Positions 8,831 to 18,125 of a stretch of 51,146 nucleotides of DNA are shown one piece after another (the stretch's first letter is position 1; every line of letters begins with the position of its first letter). The stretch is taken from positions 1 through 51,146 of the forward strand of contig SBBQ01000035.1 in the NCBI GenBank assembly GCA_005239635.1. Direction: 5' to 3'. The notes under the pieces were generated by a model. The model did not search any database. It was not told where the DNA came from and saw nothing but the letters and a program-made list of their open reading frames with translations. The DNA is from Uliginosibacterium gangwonense (GTDB lineage: Bacteria; Pseudomonadota; Gammaproteobacteria; Burkholderiales; Rhodocyclaceae). The position numbers were made by a program, and so were the translations under genes.

Positions 8831-10069
8831 ATGTGGCAATTGGCAATTCGCAATGTCATGCGCCACCGCGTGCGTACCGCAATGACCGTGGCGGCCATCG
8901 CCTTTGGTGTGGCCGGGCTTATTTTGGCGGGCGGCTTTGTTGCGGACGTGTTTCGGCAACTGGGCGAGGCGGTCATTCACTCTCAGTTTGGCCATCTGCA
9001 AGTAGCACGACAGGGCTATTTCGAGGCGGGTGTGCGTTCTCCCGCTAAATATTTGATTGATGACTACCAAGCCGAGCGCGATCGCGTTCAGCAATTGGCA
9101 AAAGCCGACTTTGTGGCAGCGCGCTTGTCGTTTAGCGGTTTGCTCAACAATGGCAAGGCCGACTGGTCGATTCAGGGCGAAGGCGTGGAGCCCGCGCTAG
9201 AGGCCAAGCTAGGTACTTCTTTGCGAATTGTGCAGGGGCGTGCGATTGGGGCGTCTGACCCGCATGGCGTTATGGTGGGTGAGGGCGTGGCCGAAGCGCT
9301 GCAACTCAAGCCCGGCGATGAAGTGGTGTTGTTGGCCAATACGCTCGACGGTGCGTTGAATACGCTGGATTTGAAGGTGGTGGGCGTGTTTCGTAGTTTT
9401 TCGCGAGACTACGATGCGCGTACCATTCGCGTACAGCTGGCTGATGCGCAAGCCTTAATTGGTCGTGATAGCGCCAATCTGCTGGTGGTGGGTTTGCGGC
9501 ACACGCACCGTACCGAAGAGGCTTTGGCGGCGGTGCAGGGCGGCATAGGCCAGGCTGCGGGCGGCCAAAAATCGGCCGCTGGTGCGCTTGAGGTAAGGCC
9601 TTGGCAGGTGTTGTCAGACTTTTACGCCAAGGCCGTGGCACTGTACGACCGCCAGTTTGGCGTGCTGATTTTGATTGTGTTGCTATTGGTGTTATTGAGC
9701 GTTGCCAATACAGTTAACGTGGCTGCCATGGAACGTATGGGAGAATTCGGCACCATGCGCGCCTTGGGTGACCCCCCCAAACGGCTGATGATGCTGATGT
9801 TTAAGGAAAGTATCATCTTGGGCGGAGCCGGCTCGCTGGTTGGCGTAGTGGCGGGCATTCTGGCGGCGCAGGTGATTTCAGGCATGGGCATACCCATGCC
9901 GCCCCCGCCCAATGCGAATCAGGGCTATATCGCCCAGATTCTGGTGGTGCCAGCAATGGTATTGGGTGCATTTGCAGTCGGTTTCTTCGGAACAGTGCTG
10001 GCAACCGTACTGCCCGCCTTGCGAAGCTGCAAAATGCCGGTGGTTGATGCGCTACGCCGCGCAATTTGA
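8831..10069 (+). CDS. ABC transporter permease, FtsX/MacB type (paralogue)
   Basis: A 412-residue paralogue of the preceding permease, with the same plan: N-terminal helix, periplasmic domain, then an FtsX-like domain (from about residue 280, with AAMERMGEFGTMRALG before the second helix) and the shared GIPMPPPP segment. Its ATG is 1 base after the previous stop, so translation is coupled. A weak hairpin (GGCAGC 10094-10099 / GCTGCC 10110-10115) follows. The cognate ATPase must be encoded elsewhere, possibly serving several permeases. Substrate unknown; closeness to the polysaccharide locus is suggestive only. Confidence 0.85.
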   Translation: MWQLAIRNVMRHRVRTAMTVAAIAFGVAGLILAGGFVADVFRQLGEAVIHSQFGHLQVARQGYFEAGVRSPAKYLIDDYQAERDRVQQLAKADFVAARLSFSGLLNNGKADWSIQGEGVEPALEAKLGTSLRIVQGRAIGASDPHGVMVGEGVAEALQLKPGDEVVLLANTLDGALNTLDLKVVGVFRSFSRDYDARTIRVQLADAQALIGRDSANLLVVGLRHTHRTEEALAAVQGGIGQAAGGQKSAAGALEVRPWQVLSDFYAKAVALYDRQFGVLILIVLLLVLLSVANTVNVAAMERMGEFGTMRALGDPPKRLMMLMFKESIILGGAGSLVGVVAGILAAQVISGMGIPMPPPPNANQGYIAQILVVPAMVLGAFAVGFFGTVLATVLPALRSCKMPVVDALRRAI

Positions 10070-10232
10070 CGGCTAATACGGGTTTTTCCTGATGGCAGCA
10101 GGTTTTTTGGCTGCCGCGGTTGGTTTTGCCTAAGAAGTGGCGATGTGGGTTGTTTTAATCGAACTGTGTGGTTTTTCCTGCGAGTTCGGATGAGGCACCT
10201 GCATAGTACACTCTTGGGCGTGATTCATATTT

Positions 10233-10242
10233 GGACATGTCC
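10233..10242. promoter_or_regulatory. 10-bp palindrome before the export gene
   Basis: GGACATGTCC is a perfect palindrome 2 bases before the ribosome binding site AAGGAG (10245-10250). A second short inverted repeat, CGAACT (10160-10165) / AGTTCG (10183-10188), lies upstream. This 187-base gap should hold the main promoter of the plus-strand polysaccharide operon, but I find no convincing -35/-10 pair. Confidence 0.3.
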
Positions 10243-10256
10243 TCAAGGAGCAAGCG

Positions 10257-10874
10257 ATGAGCCGTTTTCTGAATCTGCGTGTGATGACCGTGCTGGCGAT
10301 GCTGGCTGCTGCAATGGGCTTGACGGGCTGTAATAGCTACCCGTCTGCGCCTCCGGCGTCTTCTTCTGCTGATTACAATTATGTAATTGGTCCAGGAGAC
10401 ACCATTAATGTGGTGGTGTGGCGTAACCCTGAACTGTCGATGAGTGTTCCGGTGCGTCCAGACGGCAAGATCACCACGCCACTGGTTGAAGATTTGCCGG
10501 CGATGGGTAAAGACCCGTCAGCACTGGCGCGTGATATTGAGAAGGCCCTGGGCAAGTTTATTCGTGACCCGGTGGTAACCGTTGTGGTGACCAACTTTGT
10601 GGGTCCGTACAGCGAACAGATTCGTGTGATTGGCGAAGCTGCCAAGCCGCAGATTCTTGCTTACAAGCAAAAGATGACGGTGCTCGACGTGATGATTGCG
10701 GTCGGTGGTCTGACAGATTTTGCTGATGGTAATGGTGCCAGCATTTTGCGCACCGCTGAAGGTAATAAGCAGTACAGCGTGCGCCTGAAAGACCTCGTTA
10801 AGAACGGCGATGTTTCGGCTAACGTCGAAATGCGTCCGGGTGACGTTTTGGTCATTCCGCAAAGCTGGTTCTGA
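10257..10874 (+). CDS. Polysaccharide export outer-membrane lipoprotein (Wza/SLBB family)
   Basis: A 205-residue protein. The signal peptide ends in the lipobox LTGC (Cys at about residue 23), so it is a lipoprotein. The Poly_export domain starts at DYNYVIGPGDTINVVVWRNPELS, followed by one SLBB-type domain (residues ~115-195) ending GDVLVIPQSWF. It is about half the length of Wza, as in the short export proteins of exosortase A loci (TIGR03027 type). It should form the periplasmic/outer-membrane part of the export channel with the chain-length protein. ATG 10257 follows AAGGAG at 6 bases. It heads the operon. Confidence 0.92.
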   Translation: MSRFLNLRVMTVLAMLAAAMGLTGCNSYPSAPPASSSADYNYVIGPGDTINVVVWRNPELSMSVPVRPDGKITTPLVEDLPAMGKDPSALARDIEKALGKFIRDPVVTVVVTNFVGPYSEQIRVIGEAAKPQILAYKQKMTVLDVMIAVGGLTDFADGNGASILRTAEGNKQYSVRLKDLVKNGDVSANVEMRPGDVLVIPQSWF

Positions 10875-10901
10875 TTTTTTGATTCATAGGATTCCTCGTA
10901 C

Positions 10902-12431
10902 ATGGACGATATAGTTCGCCAGCTTTATGCCTACCTTCGCGGTATGTGGCTCAACCGCTGGTATGGCATGGCAGCAGCTTGGCTGGTTGGCATCATTGGT
11001 GGTTTGGTAGTGATGCTGATGCCCGACAAGTACGAGGCATCCTCGCGTGTGTTTGTTGATACACAGTCTGTACTTAAACCCTTGATGTCGGGCTTGGCTG
11101 TTCAGCCCAATGTTGAACAGCAAATTGCCATTCTGAGTCGTACGCTGATTAGTCGTCCGAATGTGGATCGACTGATTCGCATGGCCGACCTTGATTTGAA
11201 CCTCAAAACTAAAGAGGACAAAGAGGCGTTGGCCGAAGGCTTGATGAAAGAACTGCAAATCAAAGGCACGGGCAATGACAATCTGTACACCATTGCCTAT
11301 CGTGATACTGAACCGGAGCGTGGTAAGCGCGTGGTGCAGTCGCTGGTTTCAATTTTCGTTGAATCTGGTTTGGGCGATAAGCGTAAGGATGCAGATACCG
11401 CGCGCAAGTTCATTGAAGATCAAATCAAGGTTTACGAAAAGAAACTTGAGGATGCCGAAAATCGCCTCAAGGAATTCCGCCTAAAAAATATGGGCATGAC
11501 GGGCGGTGGCGATTATGGCCAGCGCGCGAATGATCTGAATAACCAACTGAACCAAGCAAAACTAGAATTGCGCGAAGCGCAGAATTCGCGTGATGCATTG
11601 AAGCGTCAGTTGGCGGCTGAAGATAGCTCATTGGTTCCAGATTCGCCGGATATTTCAATTCCTGACTTGGATAATCGTATTGATGCGCTCAAGCGCCAGC
11701 TGGATGGTCAGTTGCAACACTACACCGAGCAGCATCCGGATGTGATTGGTACGCGCCGCGTAATTGCGCAGCTCGAGCAGCAGAAGAAGGACGAAATTCG
11801 TACGCGTAAAAAGTCAGGCAGTTTGAATGTGGCGTCGGTGAATCCGGTGGTGCAGCAAATTAAGGTTTCGCTCGCAGAGAACGAAGCGACGGTTGCTCAG
11901 TTGCAAACCCGCGTGTCTGAATACGAAGATCGTCTCGAGAAACTTAAATCCTCCGCACGACTGTTGCCAGAGGTTGAGGCTGAGTACACCCAGCTCAATC
12001 GCGATTACGAAGTACATAAGAAAAATTACGAACAGTTGGTTGCGCGTCGTGAGTCTGCATCCATGTCTGGTGAAATGGAAAGCGCTTCTGGCGTAGCCGA
12101 GTTCCGCTTGATTGATCCGCCGCGTGTGAGCCCGCAGCCAGTTGCGCCGAATCGTTTGTTGCTCATGCCGATTGTGCTACTGCTGTCTCTGGCGGCAGGT
12201 GCTGCAGTTAGTTTTGTGTTGAGTCAGATTCGTCCGAGCTTTGCAGATGGTCGTTCGTTGCGCGAAGTTACGGGTCTGCCGGTGTTGGGTTCGGTTTCAG
12301 CTGTCATTACTGACGTACAAGCCAAACGCGAGCGCCGCAGCTTGTGGGCATTTATAGGAACGTTCGGGGGGCTAATCGGCTCGTTTGCCACAGCCATCGT
12401 GGTGTTGATGCTTGTGAGCCGTGTGGCCTGA
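10902..12431 (+). CDS. Chain-length determinant (Wzz-type polysaccharide co-polymerase)
   Basis: A 509-residue inner-membrane protein. A first membrane helix lies at about 20-40 (AAAWLVGIIGGLVVML), then a long periplasmic coiled coil (residues ~165-395, for example EKKLEDAENRLKEFRL), and two C-terminal helices around 420-445 and 480-508. The PxxP-type stretch RLIDPPRVSPQPVAPNRL precedes the second helix as in Wzz proteins. Matches the exosortase-associated chain-length family (TIGR03007). With the export lipoprotein and the separate tyrosine kinase after it, it sets polymer length and connects synthesis to export. The kinase gene starts 12 bases later. Confidence 0.92.
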   Translation: MDDIVRQLYAYLRGMWLNRWYGMAAAWLVGIIGGLVVMLMPDKYEASSRVFVDTQSVLKPLMSGLAVQPNVEQQIAILSRTLISRPNVDRLIRMADLDLNLKTKEDKEALAEGLMKELQIKGTGNDNLYTIAYRDTEPERGKRVVQSLVSIFVESGLGDKRKDADTARKFIEDQIKVYEKKLEDAENRLKEFRLKNMGMTGGGDYGQRANDLNNQLNQAKLELREAQNSRDALKRQLAAEDSSLVPDSPDISIPDLDNRIDALKRQLDGQLQHYTEQHPDVIGTRRVIAQLEQQKKDEIRTRKKSGSLNVASVNPVVQQIKVSLAENEATVAQLQTRVSEYEDRLEKLKSSARLLPEVEAEYTQLNRDYEVHKKNYEQLVARRESASMSGEMESASGVAEFRLIDPPRVSPQPVAPNRLLLMPIVLLLSLAAGAAVSFVLSQIRPSFADGRSLREVTGLPVLGSVSAVITDVQAKRERRSLWAFIGTFGGLIGSFATAIVVLMLVSRVA

Positions 12432-12443
12432 TCGGAGAGCGTG

Positions 12444-13439
12444 ATGAGTATTATCGAACAAGCAGTCAAGCGCCTCGACGAGCTGCGTAGTGCAGGTGTG
12501 GAAGCACCGGCTCTAACCGTTGAACAGGGTGCTGCGGCACCGTCGCCGGCGACGTTGTCTACGCCGGAATTGGTGGTTGAACAAGTGCGCACTGTGTCGC
12601 CGGTGGTTGAGACTCCGGCAGCACCGGTTGCGGCATCAAGTTATTTAGCCAATTCGCAAAGCGAATCGCGTTATGTCGAAATTGATTTGGCGCGTTTGAC
12701 CGCCGCGGGTTTCATTACTGCGGATGCAGCGCGGACGCGAGTTGCCGATGAGTTTCGTGTGATCAAGCGCCCGATTCTGGCGAATGCGATCGGCAAGGGC
12801 GTGACGCCAGTTAAGAATGGCAACCTGATTATGATGACCAGCGCCTTCCCGGGCGAAGGCAAGAGCTTCAGCTCAGTTAATCTCGCAATGAGTATTGCGA
12901 TGGAGTTGGATAAGCGCGTATTGCTGGTTGATGCCGACGTGGCGCGCCCCTCGGTACTGAATTTGTTGGGCTTGCCACCGGCTAAAGGCTTGATGGATGT
13001 GTTGCTCGACAAAAACTTGGATCTGAGTCAGGTGATGCTGCGTACCAACGTTGAAAAGCTGACTTTGCTGCCTGCTGGGATGCCGCATCAACGTGCAACC
13101 GAGTTGCTAGCGAGTGAAGGCATGATTGCTTTGTTGCAAGAAATGGCCTCAAGGTACCCGGATCGGATTATCATATTCGACTCACCCCCGCTGCTCGTGA
13201 CGACAGAGGCCCGTGTATTGGCAACGCACATGGGTCAAATCGTGATGGTAGTAGAGGCCGATCGAACCACCCATGCGGCAGTTAAACAAGCCCTCTCGAC
13301 GATTGAGGCTTGTCCTGTCAAACTGATGATGCTCAACAAGTCTCGTCAGCAAGGTGATGGCAACTACTATGGCTACTACGGTTATGGTTATGGCTACGGT
13401 TATGGCGGGAATTCTGCAAACAAGGACAAAATGGCGTAA
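12444..13439 (+). CDS. Bacterial tyrosine kinase (CpsD/CapB type)
   Basis: A 331-residue cytoplasmic BY-kinase that phosphorylates itself and controls polymerisation with the chain-length protein. Walker A is SAFPGEGKS (~residues 133-141), Walker A' is LLVDADVARPS (~159-169), Walker B is IIIFDSPP. The C-terminal tail NYYGYYGYGYGYGYGG (~305-320) has eight Tyr, the autophosphorylation cluster, encoded by a short degenerate TATGGC-type repeat. ATG 12444 is chosen because GGAG (12434-12437) is 6 bases upstream; GTG 12441 is a poorer alternative. Corresponds to the exosortase-associated kinase family (TIGR03018). The N-terminal ~100 residues are Ala/Pro/Val-rich linker. Confidence 0.92.
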   Translation: MSIIEQAVKRLDELRSAGVEAPALTVEQGAAAPSPATLSTPELVVEQVRTVSPVVETPAAPVAASSYLANSQSESRYVEIDLARLTAAGFITADAARTRVADEFRVIKRPILANAIGKGVTPVKNGNLIMMTSAFPGEGKSFSSVNLAMSIAMELDKRVLLVDADVARPSVLNLLGLPPAKGLMDVLLDKNLDLSQVMLRTNVEKLTLLPAGMPHQRATELLASEGMIALLQEMASRYPDRIIIFDSPPLLVTTEARVLATHMGQIVMVVEADRTTHAAVKQALSTIEACPVKLMMLNKSRQQGDGNYYGYYGYGYGYGYGGNSANKDKMA

Positions 13440-13442
13440 CGC

Positions 13443-15002
13443 ATGCGAATTCGTGCCCCCCGCAATCTAGTATTTTCAACAAGCCTAGTTTTGGCGGCTG
13501 TGGGCGCGACGCCCGCCTTCGGTGAAAGTTGGAAGGTCACCGAAGGTGTTTCTTTACGTGGCACCTACACCGATAACGTGCGTTTGAGCCGTGCAGGTGC
13601 GGAAGAAAACGCGTTTATCTACGAACTAACTCCATCCTTAGGGGTGCATGGGCGCTCAAGTCGCCTCAATATTGATGCCGACTTGGGTGTTCACACCTAC
13701 GCTTATTCAGGCGTGAATGCGCCCGTTCGTAACTCGCCAACCTTAGGCTTGCGGTCATCGGCTCAGCTGATCGAAAATTTTCTGTTTCTTGATACCGACG
13801 CCAGAATTCAACAGCAGTCCGGTTCTATTATCGGACAGCAGTCTGTTGACCCGTCTTTGCTGAGCGCTTCCAACGTTGAAACGCGTACCCTGTCGATTGC
13901 GCCGTATATTCGCGGACGTATTGGCAACGACGTAAACTATTCGCTGCGCTATGGCGTGAATCGCACCAATTCAGATTCCAAGTCTGCGCCCGGCAGTACG
14001 ATTACGTTAGGCAGCTTCCACTTGGGTGGCGGCGTTGGAAACACCCCGTTTAAGTGGGCATTTGATACTCGGCAAAGTACGACTCAGTACAGCGCGGGTA
14101 CCCATGTTGATACCGATGCGCGCTCCAGTATTTTCTCGCTCTCCTACGCCATTCAAACCAACCTCATCGTCACGGTGCGTGGCGGCAAAGATTTCAACGG
14201 CGTTTTGGCTGCGCAAGACAATAGCCAACATCGCGCATATGGTATGCAAGTGGATTGGGCGCTTAATCCTCAGGCCAGAGTCTCGGCGAGCCGCGATAAA
14301 AAATCCTTTGGTGATTCTTTTAGCTACCAGTTTCAATACCGCAACGCGATTAGCGCTTTTCAAATTTCATTGGCGCAGAGTTTGAATACCTTGGCGGGTA
14401 ATTTGCTGACCAATCCTGTTGGTGCCCTGGCTCTGGTTGCAAACACAGATCGTTTTGAGTCTGTTCCCGCGGATGATCGTTTGAATCAAGCTTTACAATA
14501 TCTAACTTCATTGGGGATGGTGACTCAGGTCGCACCCGGGGTGTATGACTTTGGCCTGCTTAGCAAGGTGGTGACACAACAATCGTATGTAGATCGCCGA
14601 TTGGCGGCCAGTTATGCGTGGACCCGTGGTCGCGATACCGTCATGGTTTCTGCCTATCGTTCGCGTCAAACGGGCGTTTCTAGCCTGTTTTTCACAGGGG
14701 TGCCAGACGATCTTTCGACAGCAGGTGGTGTGGTGTTGAGCCGTGGCGCCAGTTTGAGTGTGCTACATAAACTCACGCCGCTGAGTTCATTAGCCTTTAC
14801 GACCAATATGTCTAAAGGGTCAAGTGTGACAAGTGGCGCGGCAAATTCCTTGCAACGTCGTTACGATCTCACCCTGAACACCCGTTTGGGGCAACACACC
14901 ACGGGTAGCGTTGGTGTTCGTCACGTCACCCTTGATGGTAGTGGCGGCACCACCAGCTACGCTGAAAATGCCCTGACGGGGGTGTTGGGCCTTAATTTCT
15001 AA
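13443..15002 (+). CDS. Outer-membrane beta-barrel protein of the exosortase A locus
   Basis: A 519-residue protein with a signal peptide (cut likely after TPAFG) and many alternating hydrophobic/polar strands, such as GSVGVRHVTLDG, ending in LTGVLGLNF with the terminal Phe typical of barrels inserted by Bam. The family is the PEP-CTERM-associated barrel TIGR03016, probably the outer-membrane exit or anchor for the polymer. It begins 3 bases after the kinase stop. Function beyond location is inferred from its fixed place in these loci. Confidence 0.85.
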   Translation: MRIRAPRNLVFSTSLVLAAVGATPAFGESWKVTEGVSLRGTYTDNVRLSRAGAEENAFIYELTPSLGVHGRSSRLNIDADLGVHTYAYSGVNAPVRNSPTLGLRSSAQLIENFLFLDTDARIQQQSGSIIGQQSVDPSLLSASNVETRTLSIAPYIRGRIGNDVNYSLRYGVNRTNSDSKSAPGSTITLGSFHLGGGVGNTPFKWAFDTRQSTTQYSAGTHVDTDARSSIFSLSYAIQTNLIVTVRGGKDFNGVLAAQDNSQHRAYGMQVDWALNPQARVSASRDKKSFGDSFSYQFQYRNAISAFQISLAQSLNTLAGNLLTNPVGALALVANTDRFESVPADDRLNQALQYLTSLGMVTQVAPGVYDFGLLSKVVTQQSYVDRRLAASYAWTRGRDTVMVSAYRSRQTGVSSLFFTGVPDDLSTAGGVVLSRGASLSVLHKLTPLSSLAFTTNMSKGSSVTSGAANSLQRRYDLTLNTRLGQHTTGSVGVRHVTLDGSGGTTSYAENALTGVLGLNF

Positions 15003-15025
15003 GGCCCCTTTTAGGGTGCCATTAA

Positions 15026-16141
15026 ATGTACGAAACGTACTACGGGCTGAGCGGCAAGCCGTTTCAGCTAAATCCTGATCCTTCCTTTTTCTTTGGTAGC
15101 CGTGGCCACCGTCGTGCCATGGCCTACCTTGAGTACGGGCTGCATCAAAGCGAAGGCTTTATTGTGATCACGGGTGAAGTGGGTGCAGGTAAAACCACGC
15201 TCGTGCGCAGTCTGTTACAAAAGCTTGATCCCAAAAAAGTCGTCGCTGCGCAGTTGGTGAGTACGCATCTTGATGCGGAAGACACCTTGCGTATGGTGGC
15301 TGCAGCCTTTGGTTTGCCAAACAAGCAGCTTAAAAAGGCAGACTTGCTGCTGAGTCTCGAAATGTTTTTGCTGTCGCTCACTGCTGCGGGCAAACGTGCG
15401 CTGCTGATTGTAGATGAGGCACAAAACCTCACGCCCAAAGCGGTTGAAGAATTGCGCATGCTGTCCAACTTTCAGTTGGGTGAACACGCCTTGCTGCAAA
15501 GTTTTTTGGTGGGTCAGCCAGAATTCCGCGAGACCATGCAAAGCCCGCATATGCAGCAATTGCGTCAGCGCGTGATTGCTTCATATCACCTTGGCCCGAT
15601 GGATGCCGATGAAACACGTGCGTATGTTGAGCACCGTTTGGCGCATGTGGGCTGGAAGGGCGATAAACCCGCGATTGACGCAAGCGCGTATGAAGCGATT
15701 TTCGAACTCTCAGGCGGCGTGCCGCGCCGCATTAACACGCTGTGCGACCGCTTGCTGTTAGCGGGGTTTTTAGGAGGTAAGAGCGCCTACTATCGCCATG
15801 ATGTGGAAGAAGTGGGGCGCGAGATTGCTGAAGAGGGCAAAACCGCTGCAGCTGTTGTGACGTCTGAATCGGCGGGCTTGCATGATCATGTCCCACATCT
15901 GAATGGCCATGCGAATGGATACGCTTATGCACAGCCTCTTTTGGCTGCTGCGTTGCCGGCACTTGATTTAAGTTCGGTGCAATTGGACGCAGAGACTACT
16001 GAGCAGATTCAACAGCTCGTTGCGCAATATCAAACAGGCAAGATTGAAGAGCGATTGCAGCGCTTAGAGTCAACGTTAGAACAAACGTTAAAAGTACTCA
16101 GCACGCTTGCCTCGTCACCTCGCAACGAACAAGACCAGTAA
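15026..16141 (+). CDS. AAA ATPase of the exosortase A locus (ExeA-like)
   Basis: A 371-residue cytoplasmic ATPase. Walker A GEVGAGKTTL (~residues 51-60), Walker B ALLIVDEAQNL (~128-138), arginine-finger region GVPRRINTLCDRLLLAG (~231-247). This is the ExeA/GspA AAA_22 type as found in PEP-CTERM loci (TIGR03015), opening with the family's MYETYYGLSGKPFQLNPDP. The last ~70 residues form a helical coiled coil (TTEQIQQLVAQYQTGKIEERL). It probably powers assembly or export steps of the polymer machine; the exact role is unknown. A ribosome-site-like AGGGTG lies about 8 bases before the ATG. Confidence 0.9.
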   Translation: MYETYYGLSGKPFQLNPDPSFFFGSRGHRRAMAYLEYGLHQSEGFIVITGEVGAGKTTLVRSLLQKLDPKKVVAAQLVSTHLDAEDTLRMVAAAFGLPNKQLKKADLLLSLEMFLLSLTAAGKRALLIVDEAQNLTPKAVEELRMLSNFQLGEHALLQSFLVGQPEFRETMQSPHMQQLRQRVIASYHLGPMDADETRAYVEHRLAHVGWKGDKPAIDASAYEAIFELSGGVPRRINTLCDRLLLAGFLGGKSAYYRHDVEEVGREIAEEGKTAAAVVTSESAGLHDHVPHLNGHANGYAYAQPLLAAALPALDLSSVQLDAETTEQIQQLVAQYQTGKIEERLQRLESTLEQTLKVLSTLASSPRNEQDQ

Positions 16142-16175
16142 CGCTGGCTGTTTTTGCCCTACCGGAAATTGCACC

Positions 16176-17024
16176 ATGCTCAACGCCCTGACCATTGACG
16201 TTGAAGATTACTTCCAAGTGTCTGCACTGGCTCCGCACATTCCGCGCGAGCAGTGGAATGACATTCCGTGTCGAGTTGAACGGAATGTTGATCGCCTACT
16301 CGCCTTGCTCGCAGAGCATGATGCGAAAGCCACGTTTTTTACCTTGGGTTGGGTGGCAGACCGTTACCCGGAAGTCGTGAAGCGCATTGTGGCGAGTGGT
16401 CACGAACTAGCAAGCCACGGCTATGCGCATATGCGTGCAACAGATCAAACGCCAGAATCTTTTTTGGCGGATATCCGATTGGCAAAAGCGGTGTTGGAAG
16501 ACCTGGGCGGCGTCGCCGTTACAGGTTACCGCGCACCGAGCTTCTCGATTGGCAAGGACAACCCGTGGGCGCTCGACTGTATTCATGAGGCGGGTTATCG
16601 CTACAGCTCCAGCATATATCCGGTGAAGCACGATCACTACGGTGTGCCAGATGCCCCGCGCTTTACGTTTGAGTCGCGTGCCGGCTTGGCAGAAGTGCCG
16701 ATGACGACGGTGCGTATGTTCAATCGCAATTGGCCGGCCGGTGGGGGAGGGTTTTTCCGCTTATTACCCTACGGCGTTTCAAGTCGCCTCATTCGCCGCG
16801 TGAATGACGTGGATGGTCAGCCCGCAATTTTCTACATGCACCCGTGGGAAATCGACCCAGAGCAGCCTCGTGTGCCCGGCACCAGTCTTAAAACCCGATT
16901 CCGTCACTACGTAAACCTTCACCGCACTGAAGCGCGCTTGGCGCGTTTGCTGCAAGACTTTAAGTGGGGGCGTATGGACGAGGTTTTTGCACTCAACAAT
17001 GAACAATGGCGTCGCTGCGCCTAA
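16176..17024 (+). CDS. Polysaccharide deacetylase (NodB fold, DUF3473 type)
   Basis: A 282-residue carbohydrate esterase family 4 enzyme. LTIDVEDYFQV near the N-terminus carries the catalytic/metal Asp, ASHGYAHM the metal-binding His pair, GYRAPSFSIG the next conserved motif, and FYMHPWEIDPEQPR the C-terminal DUF3473 part that marks the exosortase-locus family (TIGR03006). It removes N-acetyl groups from sugars of the polymer. The ATG at 16176 gives the family's usual N-terminus; an upstream in-frame ATG at 16107 would overlap the ATPase gene by 35 bases. No signal peptide, so it may act on lipid-linked precursors in the cytoplasm. Confidence 0.92.
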   Translation: MLNALTIDVEDYFQVSALAPHIPREQWNDIPCRVERNVDRLLALLAEHDAKATFFTLGWVADRYPEVVKRIVASGHELASHGYAHMRATDQTPESFLADIRLAKAVLEDLGGVAVTGYRAPSFSIGKDNPWALDCIHEAGYRYSSSIYPVKHDHYGVPDAPRFTFESRAGLAEVPMTTVRMFNRNWPAGGGGFFRLLPYGVSSRLIRRVNDVDGQPAIFYMHPWEIDPEQPRVPGTSLKTRFRHYVNLHRTEARLARLLQDFKWGRMDEVFALNNEQWRRCA

Positions 17025-17050
17025 GCGCGTCGCCCATCGTGCTCAATTAC

Positions 17051-18106
17051 ATGAATAACGTTTCTTTCTATCGCAATGGTTGGTGCGTGCGCGAAATGTC
17101 TGCGCAAGATGCAACGCGCTGGGATGAGTTTGTGGCCCGCTGCGAACAGGCCACTTTTTTTCATCGTGCAGGTTGGCGTGAAATTATGCAGGGCGTGTTT
17201 AAACACAACACGTGTTTTTTGCTGGCAGAAAAAGACGGGGTGATCGGTGGTGTGTTGCCCCTGGCAGAAGTGAAGAGCCGACTATTTGGACACGCCATGG
17301 TGTCGCTACCATTTTGTGTTTACGGTGGGGTGGCGGCAACATATCCAGAGGCTGCAGAAGCCCTGGAGCTCGCGGCAATTGAGGTGGCGCAAGGTCGGCA
17401 GGTTGAGCACCTTGAGCTGCGCAATATTACGCCGCGCCACGAAGATTGGCCCACGCAAGATTTGTACTTCACTTTCCGCAAAGAAATTCTGCCGGAAGAA
17501 GAAGCCAATATGCTGGCCATTCCACGCAAGCAACGCGCGATGGTGCGTAAAGGCATTGGCAATGGCTTGCGCGCCGAGATCGATGAAACGCCGGATCGTT
17601 TTTTTGAGCTGTATGCCGACAATGTGCAACGCCACGGTACACCGGCTTTGCCAAAGCGTTACTTCGCCGAACTCAAGCGTATTTTTGGCGAGCAGTGCGA
17701 GTTTATGCTGGTGCTGGACCAAGCCGGTACGCCGATCTCAACTGTGCTGACTTTCTACTTCAAAGATGAGTGCATGCCGTATTACGCCGGTGATGCATTA
17801 GCGGCACGCGATTTGGCTGCAAATGATTTTAAGTATTGGGATCTGATGCGTCGGGCCTGCGCACGGGGCTGCAAAGTGTTTGACTACGGTCGTAGTAAGC
17901 GCGATACCGGTCAGTACTCGTTCAAGAAAAATTGGGGTTTTGAGCCAACGCCGTTGAACTATCAATATCAACTGTTCAAGCGCGAGGCAATTCCGCAAAA
18001 CAACCCCAATAATCCGAAGTACCGTTTGTTTATTGAAGCGTGGAAGCGTTTGCCGCGTGTGGTGGCCAATACGCTGGGCCCACATATCGTGCGCAATTTA
18101 GGCTGA
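17051..18106 (+). CDS. FemAB-like GNAT-fold protein of the exosortase A locus
   Basis: A 351-residue protein of the FemAB/acetyltransferase_6 type: RWDEFVARCEQATFFHRAGW at the front, MVRKGIGNGLRAEID in the middle and KVFDYGRSKRDTGQYSFKKN in the C-terminal lobe, as in TIGR03019. FemAB proteins transfer aminoacyl groups from tRNA or acyl groups to carbohydrate or peptidoglycan precursors; here the acceptor is presumably a sugar of the polymer. The start is uncertain: ATG 17006 overlaps the deacetylase by 19 bases and ATG 17051 does not; neither has a clear ribosome binding site. Confidence 0.85.
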   Translation: MNNVSFYRNGWCVREMSAQDATRWDEFVARCEQATFFHRAGWREIMQGVFKHNTCFLLAEKDGVIGGVLPLAEVKSRLFGHAMVSLPFCVYGGVAATYPEAAEALELAAIEVAQGRQVEHLELRNITPRHEDWPTQDLYFTFRKEILPEEEANMLAIPRKQRAMVRKGIGNGLRAEIDETPDRFFELYADNVQRHGTPALPKRYFAELKRIFGEQCEFMLVLDQAGTPISTVLTFYFKDECMPYYAGDALAARDLAANDFKYWDLMRRACARGCKVFDYGRSKRDTGQYSFKKNWGFEPTPLNYQYQLFKREAIPQNNPNNPKYRLFIEAWKRLPRVVANTLGPHIVRNLG

Positions 18107-18125
18107 ACAACTTAGGCATAAACCG

